Below are positions 37,385 through 46,238 of a stretch of 64,000 nt of DNA, in pieces. The notes under the pieces are model-generated. The model did not search any database. It saw nothing but the letters and a program-made list of their open reading frames with translations, and had not been told where the DNA came from. This DNA comes from Neomesorhizobium albiziae (GTDB taxonomy: Bacteria; Pseudomonadota; Alphaproteobacteria; Rhizobiales; Rhizobiaceae). The translations under genes were made by a program, and so were the position numbers. Location of the stretch: assembly GCF_900114255.1 (NCBI RefSeq), contig NZ_FOSL01000004.1, positions 283,772 to 347,771 on the forward strand. Reading direction: 5' to 3'. The first letter of the stretch is position 1; each line of letters starts with the position of its first letter.

Positions 37385-37807
37385 CTAGTGAGAGTGATGA
37401 TTTGTATTGCCGCCGTCGTCGATAATCGTTCCGGTTGCATGAATGTCGCCATTAACTTCAACGTTGCCGTTGATGGTCAAATTCATATTGAAGGTCCATC
37501 CATCGCTGGACAGCACAACCTTGTTGCCGGTGTTGTCATACATGGCCGCCTCGCCGACGCCGATTTCTGGCACCCGCCCCGGATCGGCTGCGGCCATCAC
37601 CATGCCTTGCTCACGGCGGCCACCTGGCGCGATCAGATAGCCGACCGAACCGGCGTGCGGCCGCGAGTGGAAGCCGTGAGGCTCATGCCAAACCAAATCC
37701 TCGAACCGCTCGCCCGCCATGCCTGTGCCGGTAACGAGCAGTTGGCCGTTTTCGTAACGTGTGCTTTCAATCCGCACGCGGACCAACTGACTGGTAAACG
37801 CGCTCAT
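37385..37807 (-). CDS. Mu gp45-like baseplate spike protein (gpV)
   Basis: 140 aa. An OB-fold-like N-terminus (VRIESTRYENGQLLVTG) leads into EPHGFHSRPHAGSVGYLIAPGG and a beta-helical C-terminus with INGNVEVNGDIHATGTIIDDG, ending in the His-rich NTNHHSH that probably binds iron at the spike tip, as in P2 V and phi92. It forms the membrane-piercing needle. Confidence 0.92.
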   Translation of the reverse strand: MSAFTSQLVRVRIESTRYENGQLLVTGTGMAGERFEDLVWHEPHGFHSRPHAGSVGYLIAPGGRREQGMVMAAADPGRVPEIGVGEAAMYDNTGNKVVLSSDGWTFNMNLTINGNVEVNGDIHATGTIIDDGGNTNHHSH

Positions 37808-37816
37808 CCATCTTTC

Positions 37817-38914
37817 CTATGTCGTTGGCGCCGAGAGCGACGTTTCGACGTCGGGTGTTGCCCAGGCCGCCGCACTCGCTTCGCCCGCCCCGGCGGCCGG
37901 CGCCTCGCCGCCAAGAGCGCGCGGATCGCAAAGTGTAAGCTCGGCGCGGGTGCCAGGGCCGCCGGACGGGATTGCCTGCGTAAGGCGCACGCTTTTGATC
38001 GCCATATCCTGGTTGATGTAAATTCGGGGATCCGCAACCGAGATCAGATAGTGCGGCCGAAAGATCATCCCGCCGGCGTCACGCCACCCCGACACGGTGA
38101 TTGAGGCCTCGCGCGAAAATCCGGCCGCGCGTTTGATTTCCCGCTCGGCGCGCTCTTTTAGCTTCTGAGCCGTCGTCTCACTCTCATGCACGATGATACG
38201 AGGGCGGCGGCGGCGCACGCTGGAATCCTTAGAGCGACCTTCCGGCTGCAGAGCGGCGCTATCACTGCCTCGCGACGACTGGCCGCGGACGATGACCTCG
38301 TCGTGACGGCCGCGCTCAGTGAGCTTGGCTGAGGCCGCGATGATGTTGCCGCCGGTGCCGATGGTGAGGGCGCCGGCGTGCCGGCCGCGCGGCCTGACGG
38401 CAATCTGCGCCTTGCCATTTTCGTCATCGTAAATGAAAGCCCGATGCGACCGCGCGAGTGGTTCCATGTGATAAAACCACGACCGGCCGGGATTAATGAA
38501 ACTGGCCGGCTCTATCGGAAAGGCCTGGTCTGCCTCGACGCCAACACCGGCGGTGTCGAATTCCTTGGCGATAGCGTCGAGGCTCTTTTTCTTTACAAAC
38601 CCGGTCGGGTGATCGACGGAAGCCTCGACGAGGTCAACCGTGCGGGACACGACGGAAATCGAAACCGAATGGCTGCTTTCGTCATGTGACGGCGCCACGT
38701 CGCGCACGTACCCCGTAATGACAAGATCACCGCTTGCCTCGACGGTGCATTCCTTGCCCGGCTCAACGGGGAACGCTCCGCCGAGGTCCGAAATTGTCAG
38801 GCTTGCCGTCCGCGCCGCCTGCTCGACCGAATAGTCGATCGAAATTTCCGACCATCCAGAAAAGGCCAGGCCGCCGATTGTGACGGTCAATGTCTCAAGC
38901 GGATCGCGGGTCAT
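37817..38914 (-). CDS. Mu gp44-like baseplate hub protein
   Basis: 365 aa. The N-terminus TVTIGGLAFSGWSEISIDYSV, then the hub motif with GEVTVEA-like strands and FDTAGVGVEADQAFP; KAQIAVRPRG and the later SGWRDAGGMIFRPHYLISV fit the late control/gp44 family (gp27-like hub). It lies between the N-like and spike genes as in Mu. An Ala-rich C-terminal tail is extra. Confidence 0.9.
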   Translation of the reverse strand: MTRDPLETLTVTIGGLAFSGWSEISIDYSVEQAARTASLTISDLGGAFPVEPGKECTVEASGDLVITGYVRDVAPSHDESSHSVSISVVSRTVDLVEASVDHPTGFVKKKSLDAIAKEFDTAGVGVEADQAFPIEPASFINPGRSWFYHMEPLARSHRAFIYDDENGKAQIAVRPRGRHAGALTIGTGGNIIAASAKLTERGRHDEVIVRGQSSRGSDSAALQPEGRSKDSSVRRRRPRIIVHESETTAQKLKERAEREIKRAAGFSREASITVSGWRDAGGMIFRPHYLISVADPRIYINQDMAIKSVRLTQAIPSGGPGTRAELTLCDPRALGGEAPAAGAGEASAAAWATPDVETSLSAPTT

Positions 38915-39576
38915 CGGCTTAGCGCCTCGAAAACAACCGGAAGAAAGGCCGCGGCCGCAGCGCGGTTGCGCGCTACGATCTCGCCGGCGCGATTGGCATC
39001 ACCGTAAAGGTCGTGAGCAGCACGGATCGCCGAGAGGGACACGCCCGTCTCGACCATAACAAGCGGCGCGCGGTTTGCCGCGATGCGAGATAGTTCAAGC
39101 GCCGCCTGGCCCGTAAGTCGCGACAGCCATTCGAGCGCGTCGACGCCCAACATACCCGCCGCCTCGATTGCAGGCGTGGCAATCCGCGCAAGCTCGGCAC
39201 GCGCGGTTGATGCATCTTGCTCGGCGGCATAAGTGCCCCTGGCGCTGGCGACCGCCATCGCCGCAGTCAAGCACACGATGTCGCTCGCACGCATCCTGTC
39301 GCCTGCAGGATCACCCAAACGGGCATCGACTTCGAAAGAGAGCAAGGGGCGAAGCAAGTCGGCATCGCCGTGCAAGGCAACCGAACGCCATGCCGACAGC
39401 AAGGCGGCGACAAAATCGGCTGGATCATCGGCAAAATTGGCAGCCTTCACAGAGAGCGCCGCAACCGCTTGCGAGGCGCCCCGCGGGGCGTCCTGCGCAA
39501 GCACGATGGCGGCGACCGATTGCGCGCGTGTCGCCGCAGCCATTGCCGCGGCTGCTTCGCTGTTTGTGACCGGCAT
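38911..39576 (-). CDS. Phage tail protein, probable second half of DNA circularisation/N-like protein
   Basis: 221 aa, mostly Ala-rich helices (AAAAMAAATRAQSVAAIVL; RAELARIATPAIEAAGML) with a C-terminal WLSRLTGQAALEL. Position between the N-domain gene and gp44 corresponds to the C-terminal part of Mu gp43 (N), which is a single long gene in Mu. Here a five-base gap and separate start break it in two. I do not see frameshift signals. Confidence is for being a real tail gene. Confidence 0.75.
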   Translation of the reverse strand: MPVTNSEAAAAMAAATRAQSVAAIVLAQDAPRGASQAVAALSVKAANFADDPADFVAALLSAWRSVALHGDADLLRPLLSFEVDARLGDPAGDRMRASDIVCLTAAMAVASARGTYAAEQDASTARAELARIATPAIEAAGMLGVDALEWLSRLTGQAALELSRIAANRAPLVMVETGVSLSAIRAAHDLYGDANRAGEIVARNRAAAAAFLPVVFEALSR

Positions 39577-39581
39577 TTTAG

Positions 39582-40046
39582 TCAGTTGCCCCCAAAGGCG
39601 CGCGAAAGGATACCAACGCCGGCAGCCGCTATATCGGCGATGAAGCCGACGCCGCCCTGAAAGGACGGGACAGAACCGAGTCCGGCTTCAATGAACACGA
39701 TGTCGAAAGCGACATGTCCGGCCAATTGCCGGTTGCGCGATAGCCGCCACTCTGAAACGCGCGCGGACAGCGGCTTGAGCATCGGCAAGACGAGAAGTCC
39801 GGCGCCCTTGCGATCCAGTACGGCGGCGAGCGCCAAGGCTTGTGCATCCGCAACATCGCCGGCGACATAAGCGGTAATCTCAAAGAGGCGCGGGTCTCGC
39901 CCCATATCCTCAATCACGCTGCTTTCGCTGTAAGCGATAGGCGATATAGACAAGCGCCGTGCGCCGGCAGCGCCCTCGACGTCGACTTTGAATGAGGAAC
40001 CCCGGAAAGAAGCCGGGCGAAACGCAGCAAGCCAATCGCGCGACAT
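39582..40046 (-). CDS. DNA circularisation/N-like tail protein, N-terminal domain
   Basis: 154 aa. The beginning LAAFRPASFRGSSFKVDVE, the ISPIAYSESSVIEDMGRDPR segment and FEITAYVAGDVADAQALAL match the N-terminal domain of Mu gp43 (PF07157, named DNA circularisation protein but acting in the baseplate). The usual long C-terminal part is missing and is likely supplied by the next gene. Its start touches the tape-measure stop. Confidence 0.85.
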   Translation of the reverse strand: MSRDWLAAFRPASFRGSSFKVDVEGAAGARRLSISPIAYSESSVIEDMGRDPRLFEITAYVAGDVADAQALALAAVLDRKGAGLLVLPMLKPLSARVSEWRLSRNRQLAGHVAFDIVFIEAGLGSVPSFQGGVGFIADIAAAGVGILSRAFGGN

Positions 40047-42094
40047 TATTGTGCCCCTCCCGCAACGTCACCGCCGGATCGACCGACATCGGCGTTGACG
40101 CCGCCACCCCCGGCAACGCGCGCGTTGACCGTTATCGACCCGACGCTGTTTCGGAACGACGCCGCCGCACGGGAACCGAATTGCTCGGCCATCCCGTTGA
40201 GCATGCGAGCGAAGACCGATCCAGCTTCATTGCCGAAACTTTGGCCGCCCGTTGTGCCCGCGTCATTGATCGCTCGTGCGGCTTGCGTGATCGCCTGCCC
40301 GGCATCCGTGCCGCCGGTGGAAAGCGCCATTTCGATTTCATTGGCGATCGCGTTGTGATCCTTGCGAAGCGCCGACATGGACGCTTCCTCGGTTTCCCGA
40401 AACGACGGTGCCGGCACGGATGGCTGTGACGGCGACGGCCGCGAAGTGAGCGACGCGGCAGCCGCTTTGACATCTTGCCGCCGGTCGGGCCAAGCGCTCG
40501 GGTGAGTTTGGGCAGGCGCATCGGGGTAGGCGCCATCCCAATCGGGAAGCTTGATCGGGTCGGAATCGGTTGGCGCCGCGCGCCTCTCTTGCAGGCGAGA
40601 TCGCGCGGCACCGGCCTGATAGGCGTCGAACTTGCGATCAAAGGCCGACCTTGCCACGAGCGGAGGCCCATCGCGCGTTTCAGGAATTGGCCCCTCGAGC
40701 GGCAGCCCCGACTTATCTTTTTTCAGAACCGGCGTCGCCGCCGTTTCAGCGGGCGCCGGGCGATCCTTGAGCTTACCATATTCATCGATCGCGCGGCGCT
40801 GCTCGTCAGTGCGGAAGCCGCCGCGCCATGCCATGCCGTCCTTTTCATCCTGGCCGTGTGTGATGCCCCACCAACTGCGCGCGGCAAAACCTTTGACGCC
40901 GCTTTGTTCAAGGCCGGCGTTTACGGCCATCCCATAGTCAACGCTATTGGAGACGTAATCCATGGCGCCACCGACAGGCGCCGCGGCAGCCCCGCCAACT
41001 GATGTTTTGAACCGGTCCCACGAGGCCGACATGCGGTCGATCTTCGATTGGTTATCCTCAAGCACGCGCCCGAGGTCGCGCATCACGGAACCGTCGACTT
41101 TGGAATTGTTGACCGCGTCGATAAAGCGTTGATAGCTGTCGGCGCTGGTCATCAGCGATTGCATGCCGAGACGGAATTCCTGATCGGTAAAAAGCAGCGG
41201 TAGCTTGCTAAGGTCGCCGTCGATTGCCTCTTTGGACAGCCGCACGAATGCCGCAAGCGTGTCCTCGCCGTTCTTCTTTGCCGCGGCAAGAGAGTCGCGA
41301 AGGTCGATGCCGAAGTCGGCAAACTTCTTGCCTGTGTCGGAACTGTACATCTTGCCGAAAATGTTCTGCGCCTGCGTCGCCGCCGCGCCCGCCGAGCCGG
41401 TGTCCTCGCGAATGGTCTGCAGCACCGCGACCAGTTTTTTCAGGCCTTCCTCGCCCTCGTAACCGAGGGAAGCGAACGAATTGGCAAGCTCAGGAATAAA
41501 GGACGCCATGTCCTTTAGTTCGAACTGGCCCTCCTTGCCCCCGGTGACCATGATGTCGAAAGCGCGCTGCATTTCGCTCGCCTCGATCTTCAGGGCGCTT
41601 GCTGCCTTCTGTGCCGTGTTGGCGATATCGCTGGTCGCAGCGCCGGCGGCCTGCGCCGTCGCCAATACCGACGGCATGAAATCCATCGCCTCGGACAACG
41701 ACATGCCGGACGAAACGAGCGTGTCGACCGCCTCGACCGCCTGATCGATCGGCAACGCGAATTGCTTCGCACTGCGCTGGATTGTATCGAATGCACCCTT
41801 GGTTTCGGCGGCGCTCGCATCGGCAGTGATGCCGATCCTGGTCATGCGCCGCTCAAGTTCAGCGAAGTCGACAAAGGCCTGCTTGGCGCCAAAGGCGAGC
41901 GCGGCCGGCGCGGCATAGCGCAACAGCATGCCATGCATATCGCGAGCGCCAGCGGCGATCATGCTTTGGCTTCGGTTGAATGCCTTGGCCTTACGATCGA
42001 CCTTGTCGAGGTGACCGGAAAGCTGACTAAACGCGGCCATCGAGCCGAGCTTAGACGACAATCGGAGGATCGCCTCGATCGTGCGATTAGACAT
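40046..42094 (-). CDS. Tail tape measure protein
   Basis: 682 aa. The N-terminus (LSSKLGSMAAFSQLSGHLDKV), the TP901-type core (ERRMTRIGITADASAAETKG..., AVEAVDTLVSSGMSLSEAMDF) and long helical stretches are typical. The middle (after residue 400) is polar and disordered, rich in Pro and Arg. Length should set the tail length; 682 aa suggests roughly 100 nm by the usual 0.15 nm per residue. Its first 8 bases overlap the frameshift extension of the chaperone gene. Confidence 0.93.
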   Translation of the reverse strand: MSNRTIEAILRLSSKLGSMAAFSQLSGHLDKVDRKAKAFNRSQSMIAAGARDMHGMLLRYAAPAALAFGAKQAFVDFAELERRMTRIGITADASAAETKGAFDTIQRSAKQFALPIDQAVEAVDTLVSSGMSLSEAMDFMPSVLATAQAAGAATSDIANTAQKAASALKIEASEMQRAFDIMVTGGKEGQFELKDMASFIPELANSFASLGYEGEEGLKKLVAVLQTIREDTGSAGAAATQAQNIFGKMYSSDTGKKFADFGIDLRDSLAAAKKNGEDTLAAFVRLSKEAIDGDLSKLPLLFTDQEFRLGMQSLMTSADSYQRFIDAVNNSKVDGSVMRDLGRVLEDNQSKIDRMSASWDRFKTSVGGAAAAPVGGAMDYVSNSVDYGMAVNAGLEQSGVKGFAARSWWGITHGQDEKDGMAWRGGFRTDEQRRAIDEYGKLKDRPAPAETAATPVLKKDKSGLPLEGPIPETRDGPPLVARSAFDRKFDAYQAGAARSRLQERRAAPTDSDPIKLPDWDGAYPDAPAQTHPSAWPDRRQDVKAAAASLTSRPSPSQPSVPAPSFRETEEASMSALRKDHNAIANEIEMALSTGGTDAGQAITQAARAINDAGTTGGQSFGNEAGSVFARMLNGMAEQFGSRAAASFRNSVGSITVNARVAGGGGVNADVGRSGGDVAGGAQ

Positions 42095-42178
42095 GTCTGC
42101 GGTTTTCCCAGGCTGCGGCGCGATTGCCGTATGTCAAGATCTCGTCGAAGGTCAGGCGCCCGACTTCGTCGAAGCCTT
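42087..42178 (-). other. Probable -1 frameshift extension of the tail assembly chaperone
   Basis: At the end of the chaperone gene, codons GAA AAG (42181-42176) allow a -1 slip at A-AAG. Continuing in the -1 frame gives 29 more residues with protein-like content: GFDEVGRLTFDEIL followed by TYGNRAAAWENRRHV, then TAA at 42089-42087, just overlapping the tape measure start. The 0-frame product stops at 42152. A frameshifted longer chaperone between tube and tape measure is the rule in tailed phages (lambda G/GT, Mu gp41/42). Confidence 0.7.
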
Positions 42179-42514
42179 TTCCGAATCGCCAGAGGAGTCG
42201 GTCAGCTGCTTCCTCGACGAGCGGGCAGAGACGAAAAAATCGCGGATCGCTTCATGCACCGCGATCGTATCGGCCAGGTCGAGAACCGCCAGGTCGGCGG
42301 CGCCGGACGGCTCTTTAACGCACCGCTCGGCATATTTGGCGACGACGTCGTGATGCCGCACAAGCACCATGCGTTGATCGCCAATCGGCTGCCATTCTTC
42401 GATTTCGCCGAGATCGACAAAATCCTGCCACCGCGGACCCCGGAACTGAAGCACCGAAACGGGCTTACCCGTTTCGGTGTAGGTGCGCGACAGCGCAACC
42501 GTAGCGTCACCCAT
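42152..42514 (-). CDS. Tail assembly chaperone (Mu gp41-like), short form
   Basis: 120 aa ending in a disordered, Ser/Lys-rich stretch (DSSGDSEKASTKSGA), which is where the probable frameshift occurs. The beginning ALSRTYTETGKPVSVLQFRG and LGEIEEWQPIGD are typical of tail chaperones that bind the tape measure during assembly. It lies between tube and tape measure, and the start overlaps the tube stop by one base. Confidence 0.88.
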   Translation of the reverse strand: MGDATVALSRTYTETGKPVSVLQFRGPRWQDFVDLGEIEEWQPIGDQRMVLVRHHDVVAKYAERCVKEPSGAADLAVLDLADTIAVHEAIRDFFVSARSSRKQLTDSSGDSEKASTKSGA

Positions 42515-42885
42515 TAGCCGATTTTCCTGTAGCTTTCGGCCATGATCCCGACGCCCGAGACCTCACCATTGACCCGGTTTGATGCCGGTTCGCCGGTGTA
42601 GAAGGCCTGGGTATAGAGGTGGATGATGCCCGTGAATTCCTCGACGATCGTGACGTCTCGGCGGGCATCGCCCATCATCGCCGCAAGGTCGACGCCCTTG
42701 TCAGCGAAGTTGATTTCTGCGCGCGGCGCCGAAGGCGTGACGACACGATCGGGGCTGCCGTCCTGGTTGACTATGCCCTCGACCGAACTGGTCGCCGGGT
42801 AGCACGTGAATGTGCCGCGCAGCGACATGTTGCGGCCGCTGGAATCGCGAAATTTCATCACGCCGCCAAAATCTTTTCCGGCCAT
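42514..42885 (-). CDS. Tail tube protein
   Basis: 123 aa, beta-rich. The DGSPDRVVTPSAPRAEINF and VTIVEEFTGIIHLYTQAFYTGEP segments match Mu gp40-like tube proteins; Mu tubes are of this size. It follows the sheath gene by 63 bases and precedes the chaperone, the standard contractile-tail order. Confidence 0.9.
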   Translation of the reverse strand: MAGKDFGGVMKFRDSSGRNMSLRGTFTCYPATSSVEGIVNQDGSPDRVVTPSAPRAEINFADKGVDLAAMMGDARRDVTIVEEFTGIIHLYTQAFYTGEPASNRVNGEVSGVGIMAESYRKIG

Positions 42886-42948
42886 TGGCTGGACTCCTCG
42901 GGGTTAGTTTCGAATTGGGGGAAAGGCGAAGGCGCGTTCCGCCGGTCG

Positions 42949-44439
42949 CTAGACCGGCGAAAACTGCGAATAGACGACTGCGTTGGCGGCGATGACGTCG
43001 AGCGGGTTGACGACGTCGATCGGCGCGTAGATGTCGACCCGGTTCGGGTTGTCGATATTGCGCTTGACCTCGATAAGCTCGGCGGCCTTCACGGCGTTTT
43101 CCAGAACACCGGTCATCACCATGCGCTGATAGGAATGCATGAACGTGGCCTTGATGTCGGCGGGCGTCGAGATCGTGTGCAGGTTGCCGGGATTGTCGTC
43201 AGCGACTGCCTTTTGGCCGTGCTCGATCGTGAGATCGGTACGGAAAAGGCGCAGCGCATAAACAAGCTGGCCGATCTTCTGGACGTCGCGGAACGTCGTG
43301 TCGGGAACGCCATTGAACGTGCGCGATGTGGTGACGATCTTGTCAATCACCACATTGCCGCCAGTGTTGACTTTCCAAGTCGACAGGCCGGATCCGAGGA
43401 AGGCGTCGCGGGTCGCGAAATCGAGCCACCCGGCGCGGTCGCGGGGCGGCAGCAAGCCCTCGACCACAAGTCCCGTCTGATTGCGGGAAACGTTACCTGT
43501 CGCACCATCGGACAGCCAGGGCACAATGCGGGCAACAAGGCCGGCCGCCCATTGCCAAACCGGGTTCGGCGCATTCGACGAGGCGATGATCGGAATAACC
43601 GACAGATGCCGGCTGTCACGCGCGAGGCCGTGCGTCGTCAGGTTGGCGATCGAGTCGGACAGCGGATAGAACACATGACCGTAAATCTGCCGGTTCCATG
43701 CCCAACGCCCGGAAGTGTCGGACAAAAGCGTCGCATAGCGGCCGACGTTGGTCGCGTCCGAAAACGGGCTGACGATCCAGTCGAATTCATCGTCGCCGAG
43801 TGCTGCCAGGCCAGCGCTAAGGTCGGGCGTGCCGGCGCCAGCGGTCGCCCCGAGCGTTGCCTTGCCGGAAAACACGTTTGAACCGTCGAGCACCGGAATG
43901 TTGATGTCGATCCCGTCCATGACCGCGCCGGCATGGCGCGGCGTCAGGGTCACAACGCCGAGCGCCGAGGTCGCGGTATAAGGCAGGCTGGCGCCGGTGA
44001 GCGCGTTGAAATACGCATTGATCTTGGCGGCGATCGCGGTCGCGACGGCCGCTACTGTGTCACCGGATGCCACGGTTACCATCAGCGTCTCACCGGCAAT
44101 CTGGATTGCGCCGACCCCGGCCGACGGCGCGGAGTCGATCGTGATCGTGCGGGTGCCTTTGGTCCCGGTTTCGGGGACGGCGAGGATCCAGATTTCCTGC
44201 GCGGGCGCGTTGCGGCGGGCCATCCGAACCATGTCATCAAGCATCGATCCGGCACCGGCGAGGCGGCGCGCCTCGGCGATCGTCGGGCAGGGCGTCGGCG
44301 TGTTTGCGGCAATGACTGCGCCGGCCGCGAGCGCATGACCGATCAGGAGCAGGCGCGAGCGGTTTTCGAACTGTCCGCCGGAATTGACTTCGAAAGCGAC
44401 GATCGGGGCAATGATGTTGCCGGGGATTTGGTTGAACAT
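42949..44439 (-). CDS. Tail sheath protein
   Basis: 496 aa. FNQIPGNIIAPIVAFEVN at the start and the sheath core (LLIGHALAAGAVIAANTP..., SRHLSVIPIIASSNAPNPVWQWAAGL, RDVQKIGQLVYALRLFRTDL) match the Mu L/gp39 family. The C-terminus (DVVNPLDVIAANAVVYSQF) is the conserved extended strand that joins neighbouring subunits. The ATG at 44439 is used; a GTG at 44454 overlapping the gp38 stop is possible. Confidence 0.94.
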   Translation of the reverse strand: MFNQIPGNIIAPIVAFEVNSGGQFENRSRLLLIGHALAAGAVIAANTPTPCPTIAEARRLAGAGSMLDDMVRMARRNAPAQEIWILAVPETGTKGTRTITIDSAPSAGVGAIQIAGETLMVTVASGDTVAAVATAIAAKINAYFNALTGASLPYTATSALGVVTLTPRHAGAVMDGIDINIPVLDGSNVFSGKATLGATAGAGTPDLSAGLAALGDDEFDWIVSPFSDATNVGRYATLLSDTSGRWAWNRQIYGHVFYPLSDSIANLTTHGLARDSRHLSVIPIIASSNAPNPVWQWAAGLVARIVPWLSDGATGNVSRNQTGLVVEGLLPPRDRAGWLDFATRDAFLGSGLSTWKVNTGGNVVIDKIVTTSRTFNGVPDTTFRDVQKIGQLVYALRLFRTDLTIEHGQKAVADDNPGNLHTISTPADIKATFMHSYQRMVMTGVLENAVKAAELIEVKRNIDNPNRVDIYAPIDVVNPLDVIAANAVVYSQFSPV

Positions 44440-44450
44440 GTGGTCGAGCC

Positions 44451-44660
44451 TCACTTGCGGTTAAGGGCGGCACGCTTCGCGGCGGGCCGGTCGGTTGTCG
44501 GTTTGACCTCGACAATGTCGCCATCATCGAAAAGCCGGCGGTAATAAAGTTTGGCCAGGTCGGCCGCGATGCCTTCGGCCGGAATGGGGCGGTTGTCTCG
44601 ATCCGGCATCGGGATCAACAGACCGGGGCGCGCCGGCGCATAGAGTTTTGTATTGGCCAT
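44451..44660 (-). CDS. DUF2635 (Mu gp38-like) small tail protein
   Basis: 69 aa from the ATG at 44660. LYAPARPGLLIPMPDRDNRPIPAEG (in parts) and LYYRRLFDDGDIVE are the DUF2635 hallmark. It always lies just before the sheath gene in Mu-like tails. A GTG four codons upstream is a possible alternative start. Confidence 0.87.
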   Translation of the reverse strand: MANTKLYAPARPGLLIPMPDRDNRPIPAEGIAADLAKLYYRRLFDDGDIVEVKPTTDRPAAKRAALNRK

Positions 44661-44668
44661 ATCGGCTA

Positions 44669-45382
44669 TCACTCCATATTGGCGGTAAGGCCGACATCCA
44701 AAGCCGGGTCGGCGAAATCAACACCAGCGAGCGGGGTGCGCGTCACGGCGTTGAAATGCGCCGCAAGCACTGTGAGCTTGTTCCGTGCCGGCGACCCCGA
44801 TGGCAAAAGGGCCGCCAGCGTCTTGAGCGGTTCCGGCATGCCGGCCGCGTCGACGAACACGTCATCCGGCAGGCTCAATTCGAAACGCATGGTTACCCGG
44901 TGCCATCTCGCGCCAAGCTGCGGAATGGCAAACGTTTCCTCGGTCACGCGAACAACGCGCCGGACGAAGCGGCGGAACAACCACCCGCGCTCGTCGTATT
45001 GCAGAAGGCGGCGAACTTGGCCGCACAGCGCCGCGAGCACGAGACGGGCATCCCAATCGTCGGCCGGCATTGCGTCGGCGAACGGCTCGCCGGCCTCGTC
45101 GGTCGAGGCGACCGCGAGTTCAGCGATGATTTCAAGTGTAGACGTCGCCTCGGCATCGTCGAATGAAGCGGCCTCGCCGCGCATCACGGCCGCACTATCG
45201 GCCGTAAACAACGCCAGGACGGGCGTGAATTTCGCTGTCGGATCGAGATCGTCGATCCCGACAAGCCGACTGTCGAATACCTTATGACCGGCGAGCGTCG
45301 GATAAGGCCCGTCCGCGTCAAGTGCCGATTTGGGGCACAGCACCTCAAGAGCGGCCAGACGGGCGGCTTCAGCGGCGAGCAT
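44669..45382 (-). CDS. Phage tail/head-completion protein, unidentified
   Basis: 237 aa. The middle is acidic (SFDDAEATSTLEIIAEL; DEAGEPFADAMPADDWD) and the later part contains RFELSLPDDVFVDAAG and LKTLAALLPSGSPARNKL. Position before gp38 corresponds to Mu gp37, the tail terminator, but I do not recognise a motif. Likely tail terminator or completion protein by position only. Confidence 0.65.
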   Translation of the reverse strand: MLAAEAARLAALEVLCPKSALDADGPYPTLAGHKVFDSRLVGIDDLDPTAKFTPVLALFTADSAAVMRGEAASFDDAEATSTLEIIAELAVASTDEAGEPFADAMPADDWDARLVLAALCGQVRRLLQYDERGWLFRRFVRRVVRVTEETFAIPQLGARWHRVTMRFELSLPDDVFVDAAGMPEPLKTLAALLPSGSPARNKLTVLAAHFNAVTRTPLAGVDFADPALDVGLTANME

Positions 45383-45387
45383 GTAGC

Positions 45388-45792
45388 TTATCCGTTCGCG
45401 ATCGAGGCGAGGCCGAGAATGGCGTTTCCGATACCGTCGGGATCACGCGATACGACCTCAAACAATTTGCGGGAACCATCCGGGTCGCGCAGGATCCTGT
45501 CGCCGATCGCGATCTCGCCGGCAAAGCTGGTCGAGCCGTATATTTCTGGCGACCTATTGAGCATGCGATCGCCAGCCTGTCCGATAGTTGGCCAGGCACG
45601 ACGGCGAGCGGCAAATTCCGTGTCCTGGAAAAACGCGACAACGATCGGCTGCTCGGCGCGGGTTGCCGACGGCGCGCCGGCGCCGTGCGGCCCCTTGGCT
45701 CGATCCTGCGGCTTGAGGGTCGCGGCCTCGCCATGCACCGCGTCGACGGCGTGTCGGGCGAGCATGGCGAGGTGCGCGAATTCACTGGTCAC
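45388..45792 (-). CDS. Phage head-tail joining protein candidate (GTG start)
   Basis: 134 aa starting at a GTG. FAHLAMLARHAVDAVHGE begins; the centre EQPIVVAFFQDTEFAA and GEIAIGDRILRDPDGSRKLFEVV look like the barrel of lambda FII-type head-tail connectors. This is a match by size, fold impression and position (after the decoration gene). No catalytic motif. Confidence 0.65.
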   Translation of the reverse strand: MTSEFAHLAMLARHAVDAVHGEAATLKPQDRAKGPHGAGAPSATRAEQPIVVAFFQDTEFAARRRAWPTIGQAGDRMLNRSPEIYGSTSFAGEIAIGDRILRDPDGSRKLFEVVSRDPDGIGNAILGLASIANG

Positions 45793-45801
45793 GTGCGGCT
45801 C

Positions 45802-46134
45802 TTAGAGCGTGTCGCCGAGAGCCACTTCACCAGCAGTTGCAGCCGAGAGCGCCGCCGCCGTGGCAAAGCCAAAGAGCACGGCGCCGGCCGCAGTCTTGGT
45901 GAAATTGCCGTTGGTGGCGTTGTAGTAGACCTTGTCGCCAATGGCCCATGCCTCGCCGGCCACCTTGACCACGCCGAAAACACCGTTGCGGACAATCGCG
46001 ACGTCGACGCCATCGGCAGCGGTGGCGGCGGCAAAGCCACGCAACGAGCCGACAGCGACAGGCTGACCGGAGACGACGCCGCCCGCGGGCGCCGGGATGG
46101 TGATGGAATTGCCGGGCTGGATATAGTTCTTCAT
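45802..46134 (-). CDS. Capsid decoration protein (DUF2190)
   Basis: 110 aa. MKNYIQPGNSITIPAPAGGV, GFAAATAADG and KVYYNATNGNFTKTAAG are typical of DUF2190 proteins that stud the capsid outside. The ATG at 46134 is the first good start; the open frame further upstream is not protein-like. It follows the capsid gene by 104 bases containing a GC-rich hairpin. Confidence 0.87.
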   Translation of the reverse strand: MKNYIQPGNSITIPAPAGGVVSGQPVAVGSLRGFAAATAADGVDVAIVRNGVFGVVKVAGEAWAIGDKVYYNATNGNFTKTAAGAVLFGFATAAALSAATAGEVALGDTL

Positions 46135-46238
46135 CGAAGTTTCTTTCGACAATGCGGCCGCGGCCGCGAGATTGATGGGACGGGGTGTAGGGCGGGCGGC
46201 CCGCCTTGAGCCGCCCGGCTTGTCGCTAATCGGCCCGC

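Noticed and set aside
46160..46220. GC-rich hairpin between capsid and decoration genes
   Set aside because: No T run in either direction; too weak to call a terminator.
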